Positions 1 through 5,640 of a stretch of DNA of 5,771 bases are shown here, piece by piece. Position numbers and translations under genes: made by a program. Below the pieces are notes generated by a model. The model searched no databases, was not told where the DNA came from, and worked only from the letters and a program-made list of their open reading frames with translations. Source of the DNA: Prevotella sp. (lineage in GTDB: Bacteria; Bacteroidota; Bacteroidia; Bacteroidales; Bacteroidaceae); contig JAEENF010000014.1 in NCBI GenBank assembly GCA_016283605.1, positions 1 to 5,771 of the forward strand. Direction: 5' to 3'. Numbering within the stretch: position 1 is the first letter of the stretch; each line of letters begins with the position of its first letter.

Positions 1-2
1 CC

Positions 3-158
3 TACATCAACAAGGGCGCCATCAGCCTGAAGATGAAGTGGCAGATGAAGTACGGCCTGGGCGTCAAGATTGTTCCTTCACAGAAACTGGCCTTCCTGCA
101 ATATGAGTTCTATGATAAGGACCGCCAGTTTATTGATATGAAGGAAAAGTTTGAGTAA
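3..158 (+). CDS. C-terminal 51 codons of an unidentified protein (5' end outside window)
   Basis: An open frame runs from the first complete codon at position 3 to TAA at 156-158. It gives 51 residues that begin YINKGAISLK and end DMKEKFE. Codon choice (ATC, AAG, CTG, GGC, GTC) matches the confirmed genes downstream, which supports real coding. The residues are rich in Lys and aromatics and alternate hydrophobic and polar (around LKMKWQMKYGLGVKIV), suggesting beta strands. No catalytic motif or membrane helix is visible, and I do not recognise the family. The next gene lies on the same strand and starts at 190, or at an overlapping TTG at 151. The two are therefore probably co-transcribed, and this protein may share a polysaccharide or envelope role with the glycosyltransferase. 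That link is inference from position only. Confidence 0.7.
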   Translation, partial: YINKGAISLKMKWQMKYGLGVKIVPSQKLAFLQYEFYDKDRQFIDMKEKFE

Positions 159-189
159 ATGCATTAAGGCAACTGATTATCAGATTATT

Positions 190-1374
190 ATGCTAACAAT
201 TAAAGTTCTGTTTTTGGTCTGTCTGTTCATCGTGTTCTATACCTATATCGGCTATGGAATACTGCTGTTCGTCATCATCCGGCTGAAGCGTCTTTTCAAG
301 GGTAATACCCCTGAACGACCGATGCCCACCGACGAGGAACTGCCCACGATGACCCTGATGATCTGCGCCTATAACGAACAAGACGTGGTAGCAGAAAAGA
401 TGAAGAATACCCGCGCCCTGGACTATCCTCAGGATAAGTTCAGGGTGATGTGGGTAACCGACGGCAGCAACGACCGCACCAACGAGTTGCTGGCTGCCTA
501 CCCTGAAGTCGACGTCGTGTTCAGTCCGGAGCGTCGCGGCAAGACCGCCGCCCTGAAGCACGGACTGCGCGAAGTCAAGACCCAGTATTTGGCCTTTACC
601 GATGCCAACACCATGATCAATCCTGGCGCCATGAAGGAAATCGCCCGTCAGTTTACGGACGAGACCGTAGGCTGTGTCAGCGGCGAGAAGCGCGTGGCCG
701 CCCGTCAGGAAGGCGAGATGGCCGCCGAAGGCGAAGGACTCTACTGGCGCTATGAAAGCACCCTGAAACGTTGGGACAGCGAACTCTACTCGACGATGGG
801 TGCTGCTGGCGAGCTCTATGCCGTCGATCCCCGACTCTGTCGCGATGTACCCGACAACGCCCTACTCGACGACTTCATGATGTCGATGCTCATCGTCGAC
901 GAAGGTCGCCGTATCGCCTACACCCCCGAGGCCTATGCGCTGGAATACGGTTCTGCCGACATCCACGAGGAGTCGAAGCGTAAGCGTCGTATCGCTGCCG
1001 GAGGACTGCAGAGCATCTGGTGGCTCAGGAAGATGCTCAACCCCTTCCGTCAACCCCTCGTCGCCTTCCAGTACATCAGTCACCGCGTACTCCGCTGGAG
1101 TCTCACACCTTTCACGATGGTGGCGCTGCTCATCATCAACGCCGTCCTCGTAGCCCTTCGGGCAGGATGGCTCTACGATGTTATCTTCGTCCTGCAGCTG
1201 CTGTTCTACCTGGCAGCCCTTACCGGCTACCTGCTGAGCGAACGCGGCCACAAGAACAAACTGCTCTATACCGCCTATTACTTCGTTTTCATGAACCTGA
1301 ATGTCTTCCGAGGCATTGCCTACCTACAAAGCCATAAGAATAGTGGCACTTGGGAAAAAGCGAAACGAAGTTAA
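190..1374 (+). CDS. Membrane-anchored family 2 glycosyltransferase (cellulose synthase/NodC-like)
   Basis: This 394-residue protein is a processive-type GT2 enzyme that would transfer sugars from nucleotide-sugar donors at the inner membrane. Residues 4-30 form an N-terminal transmembrane helix. The GT-A domain starts at about residue 53 with TLMICAYNEQD. DGSND (D91) and TDAN (D138) match the two nucleotide/metal-binding Asp motifs. The LLDDF motif (D227/D228) is the expected general base. KRKRRIAAGGLQ (263-274) sits where related synthases have Q(Q/R)xRW and looks like a variant of it. Hydrophobic segments at about 303-323 and 328-349, and a weaker one near 360-378, form a C-terminal membrane region, ending in the W-x-K-x-x-R tail seen in many GT2 proteins. 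A TTG at 151 would extend it by 13 polar residues and overlap the upstream stop. The ATG at 190 is preferred because it places the membrane helix at the N-terminus. The sugar and product cannot be read from sequence. An exopolysaccharide, capsule or glycolipid role is inferred. Confidence 0.9.
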   Translation: MLTIKVLFLVCLFIVFYTYIGYGILLFVIIRLKRLFKGNTPERPMPTDEELPTMTLMICAYNEQDVVAEKMKNTRALDYPQDKFRVMWVTDGSNDRTNELLAAYPEVDVVFSPERRGKTAALKHGLREVKTQYLAFTDANTMINPGAMKEIARQFTDETVGCVSGEKRVAARQEGEMAAEGEGLYWRYESTLKRWDSELYSTMGAAGELYAVDPRLCRDVPDNALLDDFMMSMLIVDEGRRIAYTPEAYALEYGSADIHEESKRKRRIAAGGLQSIWWLRKMLNPFRQPLVAFQYISHRVLRWSLTPFTMVALLIINAVLVALRAGWLYDVIFVLQLLFYLAALTGYLLSERGHKNKLLYTAYYFVFMNLNVFRGIAYLQSHKNSGTWEKAKRS

Positions 1375-1393
1375 AAAAAAAAAGGTATAATAT

Positions 1394-1424
1394 TTTGTTG
1401 TTTCGTTTTTTTTTGCTACTTTTG
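1394..1424 (+). promoter_or_regulatory. Bacteroidota-type promoter for the kinase/hydrolase operon
   Basis: TTTG at 1394-1397, a 19-bp spacer and TACTTTTG at 1417-1424 match the Bacteroidota sigma-ABfr consensus (TTTG, 19-21 bp, TAnnTTTG) exactly. Transcription would begin at about 1430, giving a 5' leader of about 20 nt before the ATG at 1451. The spacer contains a T9 run (1406-1414). No Shine-Dalgarno sequence precedes the start; the leader is A-rich, as is common in this phylum. Confidence 0.8.
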
Positions 1425-1450
1425 CACCATCTATTGAGATTAAAATTAGG

Positions 1451-2698
1451 ATGGAGCAAAAGGAAATAGAAGTATTACTGCAAAAGTTCGCCGATGTCAA
1501 TAGGAGATTAAAACTAGCCCAAGAGCAGTTGGAAATCGCGAACAAAAAGCTCAAAGAATACGAAAAGAAGGCGCTGAAGGCAGAAAAAGCCAGTCAGATG
1601 AAATCTCTGTTCCTTGCCAATATGAGCCATGAAATCCGCACCCCCCTTAATGCCATCGAAGGTTTTTCACGTGTTATCGCCGAGACCGACTCAGAAGAAG
1701 AACGCCTGAGATACTATCAGATTATTGAGAGCAACAACCAGCGTCTGACGAGTCTCATCAACGATATCCTCGACCTCTCGAGAGTAGAGTCTGGCGAAGT
1801 GGTCATCAAGAAATCGATGACCGACCTCGACGAGCTCTGCGATGGTCTCCAGCAGATGTTCAAGTTCCGCGTGCCCGAAAACCTGAATTTTGAATTTAAG
1901 AAGTCGGCCATGTCGGCACAGATGAACACTGATGCCAACCGTTTGACACAAGTATTCTCCAACCTCATCAGCAACGCGCTGAAACATACCACCAGCGGTA
2001 GTATCATCTATGGCTATCGCGTTATCGACGAGGCTCAGCGCATCGAATTCTACGTTCATGACACAGGTACCGGCATCTCAGCCGATTTCCTGCCACATAT
2101 CTTTGACATCTACGCCTCTCAGGACGCTGACCAGCAAAAGGGTTTCGGTCTTGGACTGGCCTTATGCAAGATCATCGTCGAAAAGCTTGGCGGTGAGATT
2201 ACCGTCGACTCTGTCGAGGGTCAAGGCACTACCTTCACCTTTACCCTCCCCTTCGAGGGCAACGTCGGCGGCGTGAATATGAACCACACGACGACATCGG
2301 CCAACGTGCGCACCATCCGTGTCAGCGAGCGACCTGTCAACACCATGAAGACTATCCTGGTGGCCGAAGACGAGGATAGCAACTACGAGTTGGTGAGGGC
2401 CGTGCTCCAGAAGCGTTACCGTCTGATACGAGCCCACAACGGCATCGAAGCCGTAAACCTCAACGAGGACGAGCATCCCGACCTGATTCTGATGGACATC
2501 CGCATGCCTGAGATGAACGGTCTCGACGCCACAAGGATCATCAAGGAAGTGTCGCACGACACACCCGTCATCGCTCTGAGCGCCTATGCCTTCGAAGACA
2601 ATATCCGCGAGGCAAAGCTGGCCGGTTTCGACGAATTCATGGCGAAGCCCTTCCGCGTGGAGCACCTCATTGATGTCATCACCAAATACATTGATTAA
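1451..2698 (+). CDS. Cytoplasmic hybrid sensor histidine kinase/response regulator without a sensor domain
   Basis: This 415-residue protein has, in order: a charged, probably coiled-coil helix (residues 3-50); a HisKA domain with phosphoacceptor H60 in ANMSHEIRTPLN; a HATPase_c domain with N box around N171/N175, G1 box DTGTGI (D204) and G2 box GFGLGLALCKII (231-242); a polar linker of about 30 residues (268-298); and a receiver domain. The receiver has acidic pocket E306/D307, phosphoacceptor D349 in LMDIRMPEMNG, S377 and K399 (AKP). All catalytic residues are present. There is no transmembrane segment, PAS or periplasmic domain and no DNA-binding output domain. It therefore probably receives its signal through a partner contacting the coiled coil and passes phosphate on to another protein. 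It has its own promoter and is followed after 11 bp by the hydrolase gene. Family is certain; input and target are unknown. Confidence 0.95.
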   Translation: MEQKEIEVLLQKFADVNRRLKLAQEQLEIANKKLKEYEKKALKAEKASQMKSLFLANMSHEIRTPLNAIEGFSRVIAETDSEEERLRYYQIIESNNQRLTSLINDILDLSRVESGEVVIKKSMTDLDELCDGLQQMFKFRVPENLNFEFKKSAMSAQMNTDANRLTQVFSNLISNALKHTTSGSIIYGYRVIDEAQRIEFYVHDTGTGISADFLPHIFDIYASQDADQQKGFGLGLALCKIIVEKLGGEITVDSVEGQGTTFTFTLPFEGNVGGVNMNHTTTSANVRTIRVSERPVNTMKTILVAEDEDSNYELVRAVLQKRYRLIRAHNGIEAVNLNEDEHPDLILMDIRMPEMNGLDATRIIKEVSHDTPVIALSAYAFEDNIREAKLAGFDEFMAKPFRVEHLIDVITKYID

Positions 2699-2709
2699 GT
2701 AAGTATAAT

Positions 2710-3792
2710 ATGGGAAAACTCGCAGTCAAGAAGTATTTTTCGTTTCTGATCCTCATCATCACCGTACTGATGATGATTTTCACGTTCGTAGGTCTCTATG
2801 GTGGCAATGTCAACCCCGCCGGCAATACAGCCCGTTCGCTGCTGGTCTACGCCCTTCCATTACTCATCGTCGGCGATGCCATTCTGCTCATCTACTGGCT
2901 CATCCTTCGCCGTTGGCACTGGGCGCTCATGCCGCTGATCACCCTGCTCTGCTGCATTCCCTATGTCGGCACGCTCTATCAGCCCTTCGGTCCCGACGAG
3001 TCTGCCGAGAAACAAAACGGCCTGCGGATTGCCAGCTACAACGTGGCCCTCTTTGCCCGCGAGGCCTCAGGCTTCATGGCTCAGGATATTCTCTCGCAGA
3101 TGAAGAAACAGAAGGTTGATATCCTCTGCTTCCAGGAGTATTCCGACCATTGTGGCGACAAGAAGAATTCCGACTCCTATAAGGAGTACTTCCCCTATAT
3201 GGCTATGGGTGCGCACGATATGGTCATCTACAGCCGCTATCCCATCGTCAAATCCAAGAACATCCCCTTCGAGATGACCAACAACAGCGCGATGTGGGCT
3301 GAGATTAAGGTCAACGAGGAGGTTATCCGCGTCTACAACGCCCACCTGGAGACGACAGGTATCAACAGCACGCTTCACCGTGCTGCCAAGTATCAGCGTA
3401 GCACCGGTCTCGACATTGAGAACAACGCCCTGATGAATGCCATCTACGGCAGCTACACTATTGGTATGATGGCACGCGCCGGACAGGCTAACATCCTGGC
3501 GATGGACATGCGCGAGTCAGAGGTGCCCATCATCGTCTGCGGCGACTTCAACGATGTGCCCTACTCCTACGTCTACAACACGATGCTCGGCGACAAGGTC
3601 GACGGTTTCAAGGAGTGTGGCAAGGGCTTCATGTACACCTTCCGTGGCGGCAGCAAGAAGGTGCGCATCGACTACATCTTCCACGATAAGAAGTACAAGG
3701 GAATTAACTATTATACGCGCGACATCACCTATTCCGACCACTTCCCGGTCTTCATGAAGCTCGACCTCAAGCAAACGGAAGAGGACGATTAG
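2710..3792 (+). CDS. Membrane-anchored endonuclease/exonuclease/phosphatase (EEP) family hydrolase
   Basis: This 360-residue protein has an N-terminal membrane region and a C-terminal EEP (DNase I/AP endonuclease/sphingomyelinase-like) domain. Hydrophobic helices lie at about 9-31, 43-66 and 70-90. The domain begins at residue 105 with RIASYNVALF (N111). It continues with DILCFQEYSD (metal ligand E143), MVIYSRYPI, YNAHLETTG (catalytic H212), VCGDFNDVP (D279, N281), VRIDYIF and YSDHFPV (D343/H344). All expected metal-binding and catalytic residues are visible. The substrate cannot be told; relatives cleave nucleic acids, phosphoinositides or sphingomyelin. Three helices after a cytoplasmic N-terminus would put the domain outside the inner membrane, which is inference. 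About 60 residues separate the AHLE and GDFND motifs. The gene follows the kinase after 11 bp and lacks its own visible promoter, so the two are probably one operon. It ends 3 bp from the stop of the convergent AlaX gene. Confidence 0.92.
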   Translation: MGKLAVKKYFSFLILIITVLMMIFTFVGLYGGNVNPAGNTARSLLVYALPLLIVGDAILLIYWLILRRWHWALMPLITLLCCIPYVGTLYQPFGPDESAEKQNGLRIASYNVALFAREASGFMAQDILSQMKKQKVDILCFQEYSDHCGDKKNSDSYKEYFPYMAMGAHDMVIYSRYPIVKSKNIPFEMTNNSAMWAEIKVNEEVIRVYNAHLETTGINSTLHRAAKYQRSTGLDIENNALMNAIYGSYTIGMMARAGQANILAMDMRESEVPIIVCGDFNDVPYSYVYNTMLGDKVDGFKECGKGFMYTFRGGSKKVRIDYIFHDKKYKGINYYTRDITYSDHFPVFMKLDLKQTEEDD

Positions 3793-3795
3793 CCG

Positions 3796-4263
3796 TCACA
3801 CAATCTTAAAACGTACTCTGAACGAACGTTCTTTCTCGTCCCAGTTGGTGCCGAGCAACTCGAAGCGTCCTATCTGTGAGGTGCTGCGCACGTGCTTGCC
3901 GATACAGGGACAGACGTCATAGTCGCCGATACGCACCAGCCGGATGGTCTCCGACACATCATCGGGCAGACGGTCCAGCGAGATTCCCTCAGGCAGTCCG
4001 TCGCGCGTCACATACTCAAACGTCACAGGCAGGTCCTCAGCGATCACCTCGTTCATCCTCACCTCTATTTCCTTCTCCTCCTGCCGCGTAGGCTTTTGGT
4101 CCAGATAGAAGCTCATCTTGCTCTTCTTCCGCTCCACATGGGCGTTGTACGAGCGCTCGCAGCCGAAGATGCGGATCATCGTCTGGTTCAACAGGTGCTC
4201 AGCCGTATGTGCCGGCGGAAACTCCTCCTTGTTATGTTCGTTCAAAAGATAGTCTTCTGCCAT
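3796..4263 (-). CDS. AlaX-type alanyl-tRNA editing protein (AlaRS/ThrRS second additional domain)
   Basis: This 155-residue protein matches a free-standing editing domain that hydrolyses mischarged tRNA, typically Ser-tRNA(Ala), in the cytoplasm. The two zinc-binding signatures of the family are present: HTAEH (H19, H23; HxxxH) and CIGKH (C120, H124; CxxxH). C118 lies next to the second one. The HERKKSKMSFYLDQ-type strand follows the first motif, as in AlaRS editing domains. The length fits the short AlaX-S class, which lacks the N-terminal beta-barrel and the C-terminal extension, so the gene looks complete. The ATG at 4261-4263 follows a well-placed promoter. The start is supported by that promoter and by the short leader of about 16-18 nt. 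The stop at 3796-3798 converges on the EEP gene with a 3-bp gap and no terminator between them. The exact tRNA specificity is not determined by these motifs. Confidence 0.87.
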   Translation of the reverse strand: MAEDYLLNEHNKEEFPPAHTAEHLLNQTMIRIFGCERSYNAHVERKKSKMSFYLDQKPTRQEEKEIEVRMNEVIAEDLPVTFEYVTRDGLPEGISLDRLPDDVSETIRLVRIGDYDVCPCIGKHVRSTSQIGRFELLGTNWDEKERSFRVRFKIV

Positions 4264-4286
4264 GTCGTTTTGATTCTAATTGGCGG

Positions 4287-4317
4287 CAAAGATAAGAAAA
4301 ATCGCCGAAAGCACCAA
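4287..4317 (-). promoter_or_regulatory. Bacteroidota-type promoter for the AlaX gene
   Basis: On the minus strand TATCTTTG (4294 down to 4287) is a perfect TAnnTTTG -7 box. TTG (4317 to 4315) lies 20 bp upstream as the -33 element. Transcription would start near 4280, about 17 nt before the ATG at 4263. The first arm of the TTTGTCC inverted repeat begins only 4 bp upstream of the -33 element, so a bound protein could act on this promoter. Confidence 0.7.
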
Positions 4318-4321
4318 GTTT

Positions 4322-4361
4322 TTTGGACAAAAATCAGGCACTTTTCCGCGATTTGTCCAAA
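4322..4361. repeat. Perfect 10-bp inverted repeat in the divergent intergenic region (operator-like)
   Basis: TTTGGACAAA at 4322-4331 and TTTGTCCAAA at 4352-4361 are perfect reverse complements separated by 20 bp. Centre-to-centre distance is 30 bp, close to three helical turns. A third, imperfect copy, TTTGTCCACA at 4371-4380 (8 of 10 identical to the second arm), lies in direct orientation 19 bp after the second. The set lies between the -33 element of the AlaX promoter and the start of the 67-codon ORF. It could be a pair of binding sites for a dimeric or looping regulator, or an RNA hairpin with a 20-nt loop if transcribed. It has no adjacent T-run, so it is unlikely to be an intrinsic terminator. 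The function is inferred from symmetry and position. Confidence 0.6.
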
Positions 4362-4402
4362 GAAGAGGCCTTTGTCCACACAACTTCCGGGGGCATTTCA
4401 GC

Positions 4403-4606
4403 ATGAACAGCAAGAACATCTCCTTTACAGCCGAACCCACCATCGGCATCTCGTTCTTCCTGGACATCAATTCGTTAGACGACCAGCGTCTGGAGGGCGT
4501 CCTCACGCTCATGAGCGATGAGCAGATGCTTTACGACCCCGACAGCAACGCCGTCACCAGCCACAGAGAAACAAAATCCTACACCATCCGCCTCCAGCGC
4601 AAATAA
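4403..4606 (+). CDS. Small hypothetical protein, 67 residues
   Basis: This ORF starts at ATG 4403 and ends at TAA 4604-4606. It encodes an acidic to neutral soluble peptide beginning MNSKNISFTAEP and ending YTIRLQRK. A GGGGG run at 4389-4393 lies 9 bp before the start but is not a clear Shine-Dalgarno site. Codon use (ATC, CTG, GGC, GAC, CGC, GCC) matches the neighbouring genes, unlike a random frame, which is the main argument that it is expressed. The frame stays open upstream to 4280, but that stretch crosses the AlaX promoter and inverted repeat and is AT-rich, so the internal ATG is preferred. There is no signal peptide, membrane helix or cysteine. I do not recognise the family. It is divergent from the AlaX gene and converges on the SIMPL gene with a 21-bp gap. 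It could be a small standalone protein or the remnant of a longer gene. Confidence 0.55.
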   Translation: MNSKNISFTAEPTIGISFFLDINSLDDQRLEGVLTLMSDEQMLYDPDSNAVTSHRETKSYTIRLQRK

Positions 4607-4627
4607 CGCCCTTCGTGACATGTGTTG

Positions 4628-5320
4628 CTATTCCTTCAGCGAATACGTGATGGTCGTCACCACGCGCAGCTTCTTGATGTACGGCGTGTTCTGGTCGCGG
4701 TCCTCTATCTCAAACTGTCCCTGACCGGCCGTCTGAATCTGGCCTAAGTCACAATTGCTGGCCTCGGCAAACTGCTCCGCCGTCTTCTGCGCGTTCTTAA
4801 TAGCCTCCGCCATCATCTCAGGCTTCATCTGCTGGAACGACGCATACTCATACTGCGGATTGCTGCTGTCGATGGCAACACCCTGCTTCAGCAACTCTGC
4901 CTGCTTGAAGATGGCCTTGTTCACCTCCTGCACCTTGTTCGTAGCCACCGTAATCGTCGTGGTCACGATGTATCGGAAGTTCTTCTGGTTGTCACCCCAT
5001 TCGCGAGCCTCCAGGTCGCTGATGGAAGGAGGGTTCACCGTGATTTCCTTCTCGTCCAGGCCGTTCTGACGCAAGAACCGCTTGATCTTGTCCGTCTGCA
5101 TGTTGATGTTCTCATAGAGCATGGGCAGGTCGTTGCCCGTCACCTTCGTCCCGATGCTCCACGTCACCTTGTCAGCAGGCACTTCGCGCTCAGCCAGTCC
5201 CTTCACCGTCACCTTACGGTCCTTGTTGGCAAAGTTATCGATGCCAGCCTTGACAAACAATCCCAAAACTGCAATGCCCACAGCTATGAGGGCCGATGCA
5301 ATAACACGATTTTCTTTCAT
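4628..5320 (-). CDS. SIMPL-domain (DUF541) envelope protein
   Basis: This 230-residue protein has a hydrophobic N-terminal segment (about residues 7-24) that looks like an uncleaved signal anchor or signal peptide. The SIMPL domain follows. It opens with VTVKGLAEREVPADKVTWSIG (about 37-57), the typical first strand of the family. It continues through a long helix (65-86), the NPPSISDLEAREW segment, VTTTITVATNKV (119-130), a helix with many Gln, Lys and Ala residues (165-187), and the final strand LRVVTTITYSLKE. The length fits a complete family member. SIMPL proteins are exported oligomeric proteins of poorly defined biochemical role, linked in some bacteria to oxidative-stress tolerance. A periplasmic or outer-membrane-facing location is inferred. 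It is transcribed alone. Its upstream region holds a near-consensus -7 box. Confidence 0.9.
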   Translation of the reverse strand: MKENRVIASALIAVGIAVLGLFVKAGIDNFANKDRKVTVKGLAEREVPADKVTWSIGTKVTGNDLPMLYENINMQTDKIKRFLRQNGLDEKEITVNPPSISDLEAREWGDNQKNFRYIVTTTITVATNKVQEVNKAIFKQAELLKQGVAIDSSNPQYEYASFQQMKPEMMAEAIKNAQKTAEQFAEASNCDLGQIQTAGQGQFEIEDRDQNTPYIKKLRVVTTITYSLKE

Positions 5321-5349
5321 ACTTTTCTCGTTTTAAATGTTTGACGCTG

Positions 5350-5357
5350 CAAAAGTG
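5350..5357 (-). promoter_or_regulatory. Possible -7 box for the SIMPL gene
   Basis: Minus-strand CACTTTTG (5357 to 5350) matches TAnnTTTG at 7 of 8 positions and lies 29 bp before the ATG at 5320. No good TTTG -33 element is seen 19-21 bp upstream. The short inverted repeat TGAGA-A6-TCTCA (5356-5371) overlaps its upstream edge. Confidence 0.45.
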
Positions 5358-5448
5358 AGAAAAAAATCTCATAACCCCATAAGGGAAACCCCTATTTCTG
5401 CAGGATGATTTCCCTATCTGTGCAAAATCACCTATCACTCGGGCCAGG

Positions 5449-5574
5449 CCCCAACGATACATCTGCAAGAACGGCTTCGAGCACCATGTGGCCATGTGCC
5501 GTACCGATGTCGTCGACATCCTCAATGAGGCCATCGAGACCTACCTCGGCTGGAACCTCTACGTCCACGAATAA
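5449..5574 (+). pseudogene. C-terminal remnant of a sugar isomerase (L-fucose/L-arabinose isomerase type)
   Basis: A 41-codon stretch beginning PQRYICKNGFEHHVAM and ending ETYLGWNLYVHE, with TAA at 5572-5574, has the look of the extreme C-terminus of a sugar isomerase of the fucose/arabinose isomerase superfamily. I base this on the GFEHHVAM and YLGW pattern recalled from that family, not on an alignment. Codon use is that of a host gene. There is no start codon in frame before the internal Met at HHVAM. The frame stays open back to 5383, but that part (including SPITRAR) reads like intergenic DNA, and a stop lies at 5380-5382. An intact enzyme would be several hundred residues, so more than 85% of the gene is missing. 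An intrinsic terminator follows 23 bp after the stop. The fragment probably marks a deletion or recombination joint between about 5400 and 5449; a chimeric assembly would look the same. Confidence 0.55.
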
Positions 5575-5597
5575 GGTTCTGGATATTCCCACATACT

Positions 5598-5630
5598 AAA
5601 GGAGCACCCCGTTTGGGATGCTCCTTTTTC
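5598..5630 (+). terminator. Intrinsic terminator after the isomerase remnant
   Basis: GGAGCACCCC (5601-5610) pairs with GGGATGCTCC (5615-5624) around a GTTT loop. That gives nine pairs with one internal C-A mismatch, extended by AAA at 5598-5600 against TTT at 5625-5627. A T-rich tract (CTCCTTTTTCTTT) follows. This is a canonical rho-independent terminator for the + strand. The flanking AAA/TTT would also let it work partly on the minus strand. Confidence 0.88.
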
Positions 5631-5640
5631 TTTGAATCAC

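Noticed and set aside
862..1251. Long minus-strand ORF opposite the glycosyltransferase
   Set aside because: It lies entirely inside a gene with clear GT2 motifs and good codon use. The minus translation has no family features and is a frame shadow.
2162..2665. 167-codon minus-strand ORF opposite the kinase receiver region
   Set aside because: The + strand frame here encodes the conserved G2 box and receiver motifs. The opposite frame is His/Val/Asp-rich, as expected for an antisense shadow of such codons.
4322..4361. Inverted repeat read as an intrinsic terminator or a dif/XerCD site
   Set aside because: The 20-nt loop, lack of a GC-rich stem and absence of a following T-run do not fit a terminator. 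The arms do not resemble a 28-bp dif sequence with a 6-bp centre.
4276..4512. 78-codon minus-strand ORF over the divergent intergenic region
   Set aside because: It covers the AlaX promoter, the inverted repeat and the start of the + strand small ORF, has atypical composition, and its codon use is not host-like.
3892..4521. 209-codon + strand ORF running across the AlaX gene
   Set aside because: It is antisense to a gene with intact HxxxH and CxxxH motifs and continues through the AlaX promoter and the inverted repeat. No family features are visible.
5235..5534. 99-codon minus-strand ORF that could extend the SIMPL region
   Set aside because: It is in a different frame from the SIMPL gene, overlaps both its promoter and the isomerase remnant, and has no family features.
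5405..5599. 64-codon + strand ORF starting at ATG 5405
   Set aside because: It is in a different frame from the recognisable isomerase tail and its translation is a Ser/Thr/Pro-rich shadow.
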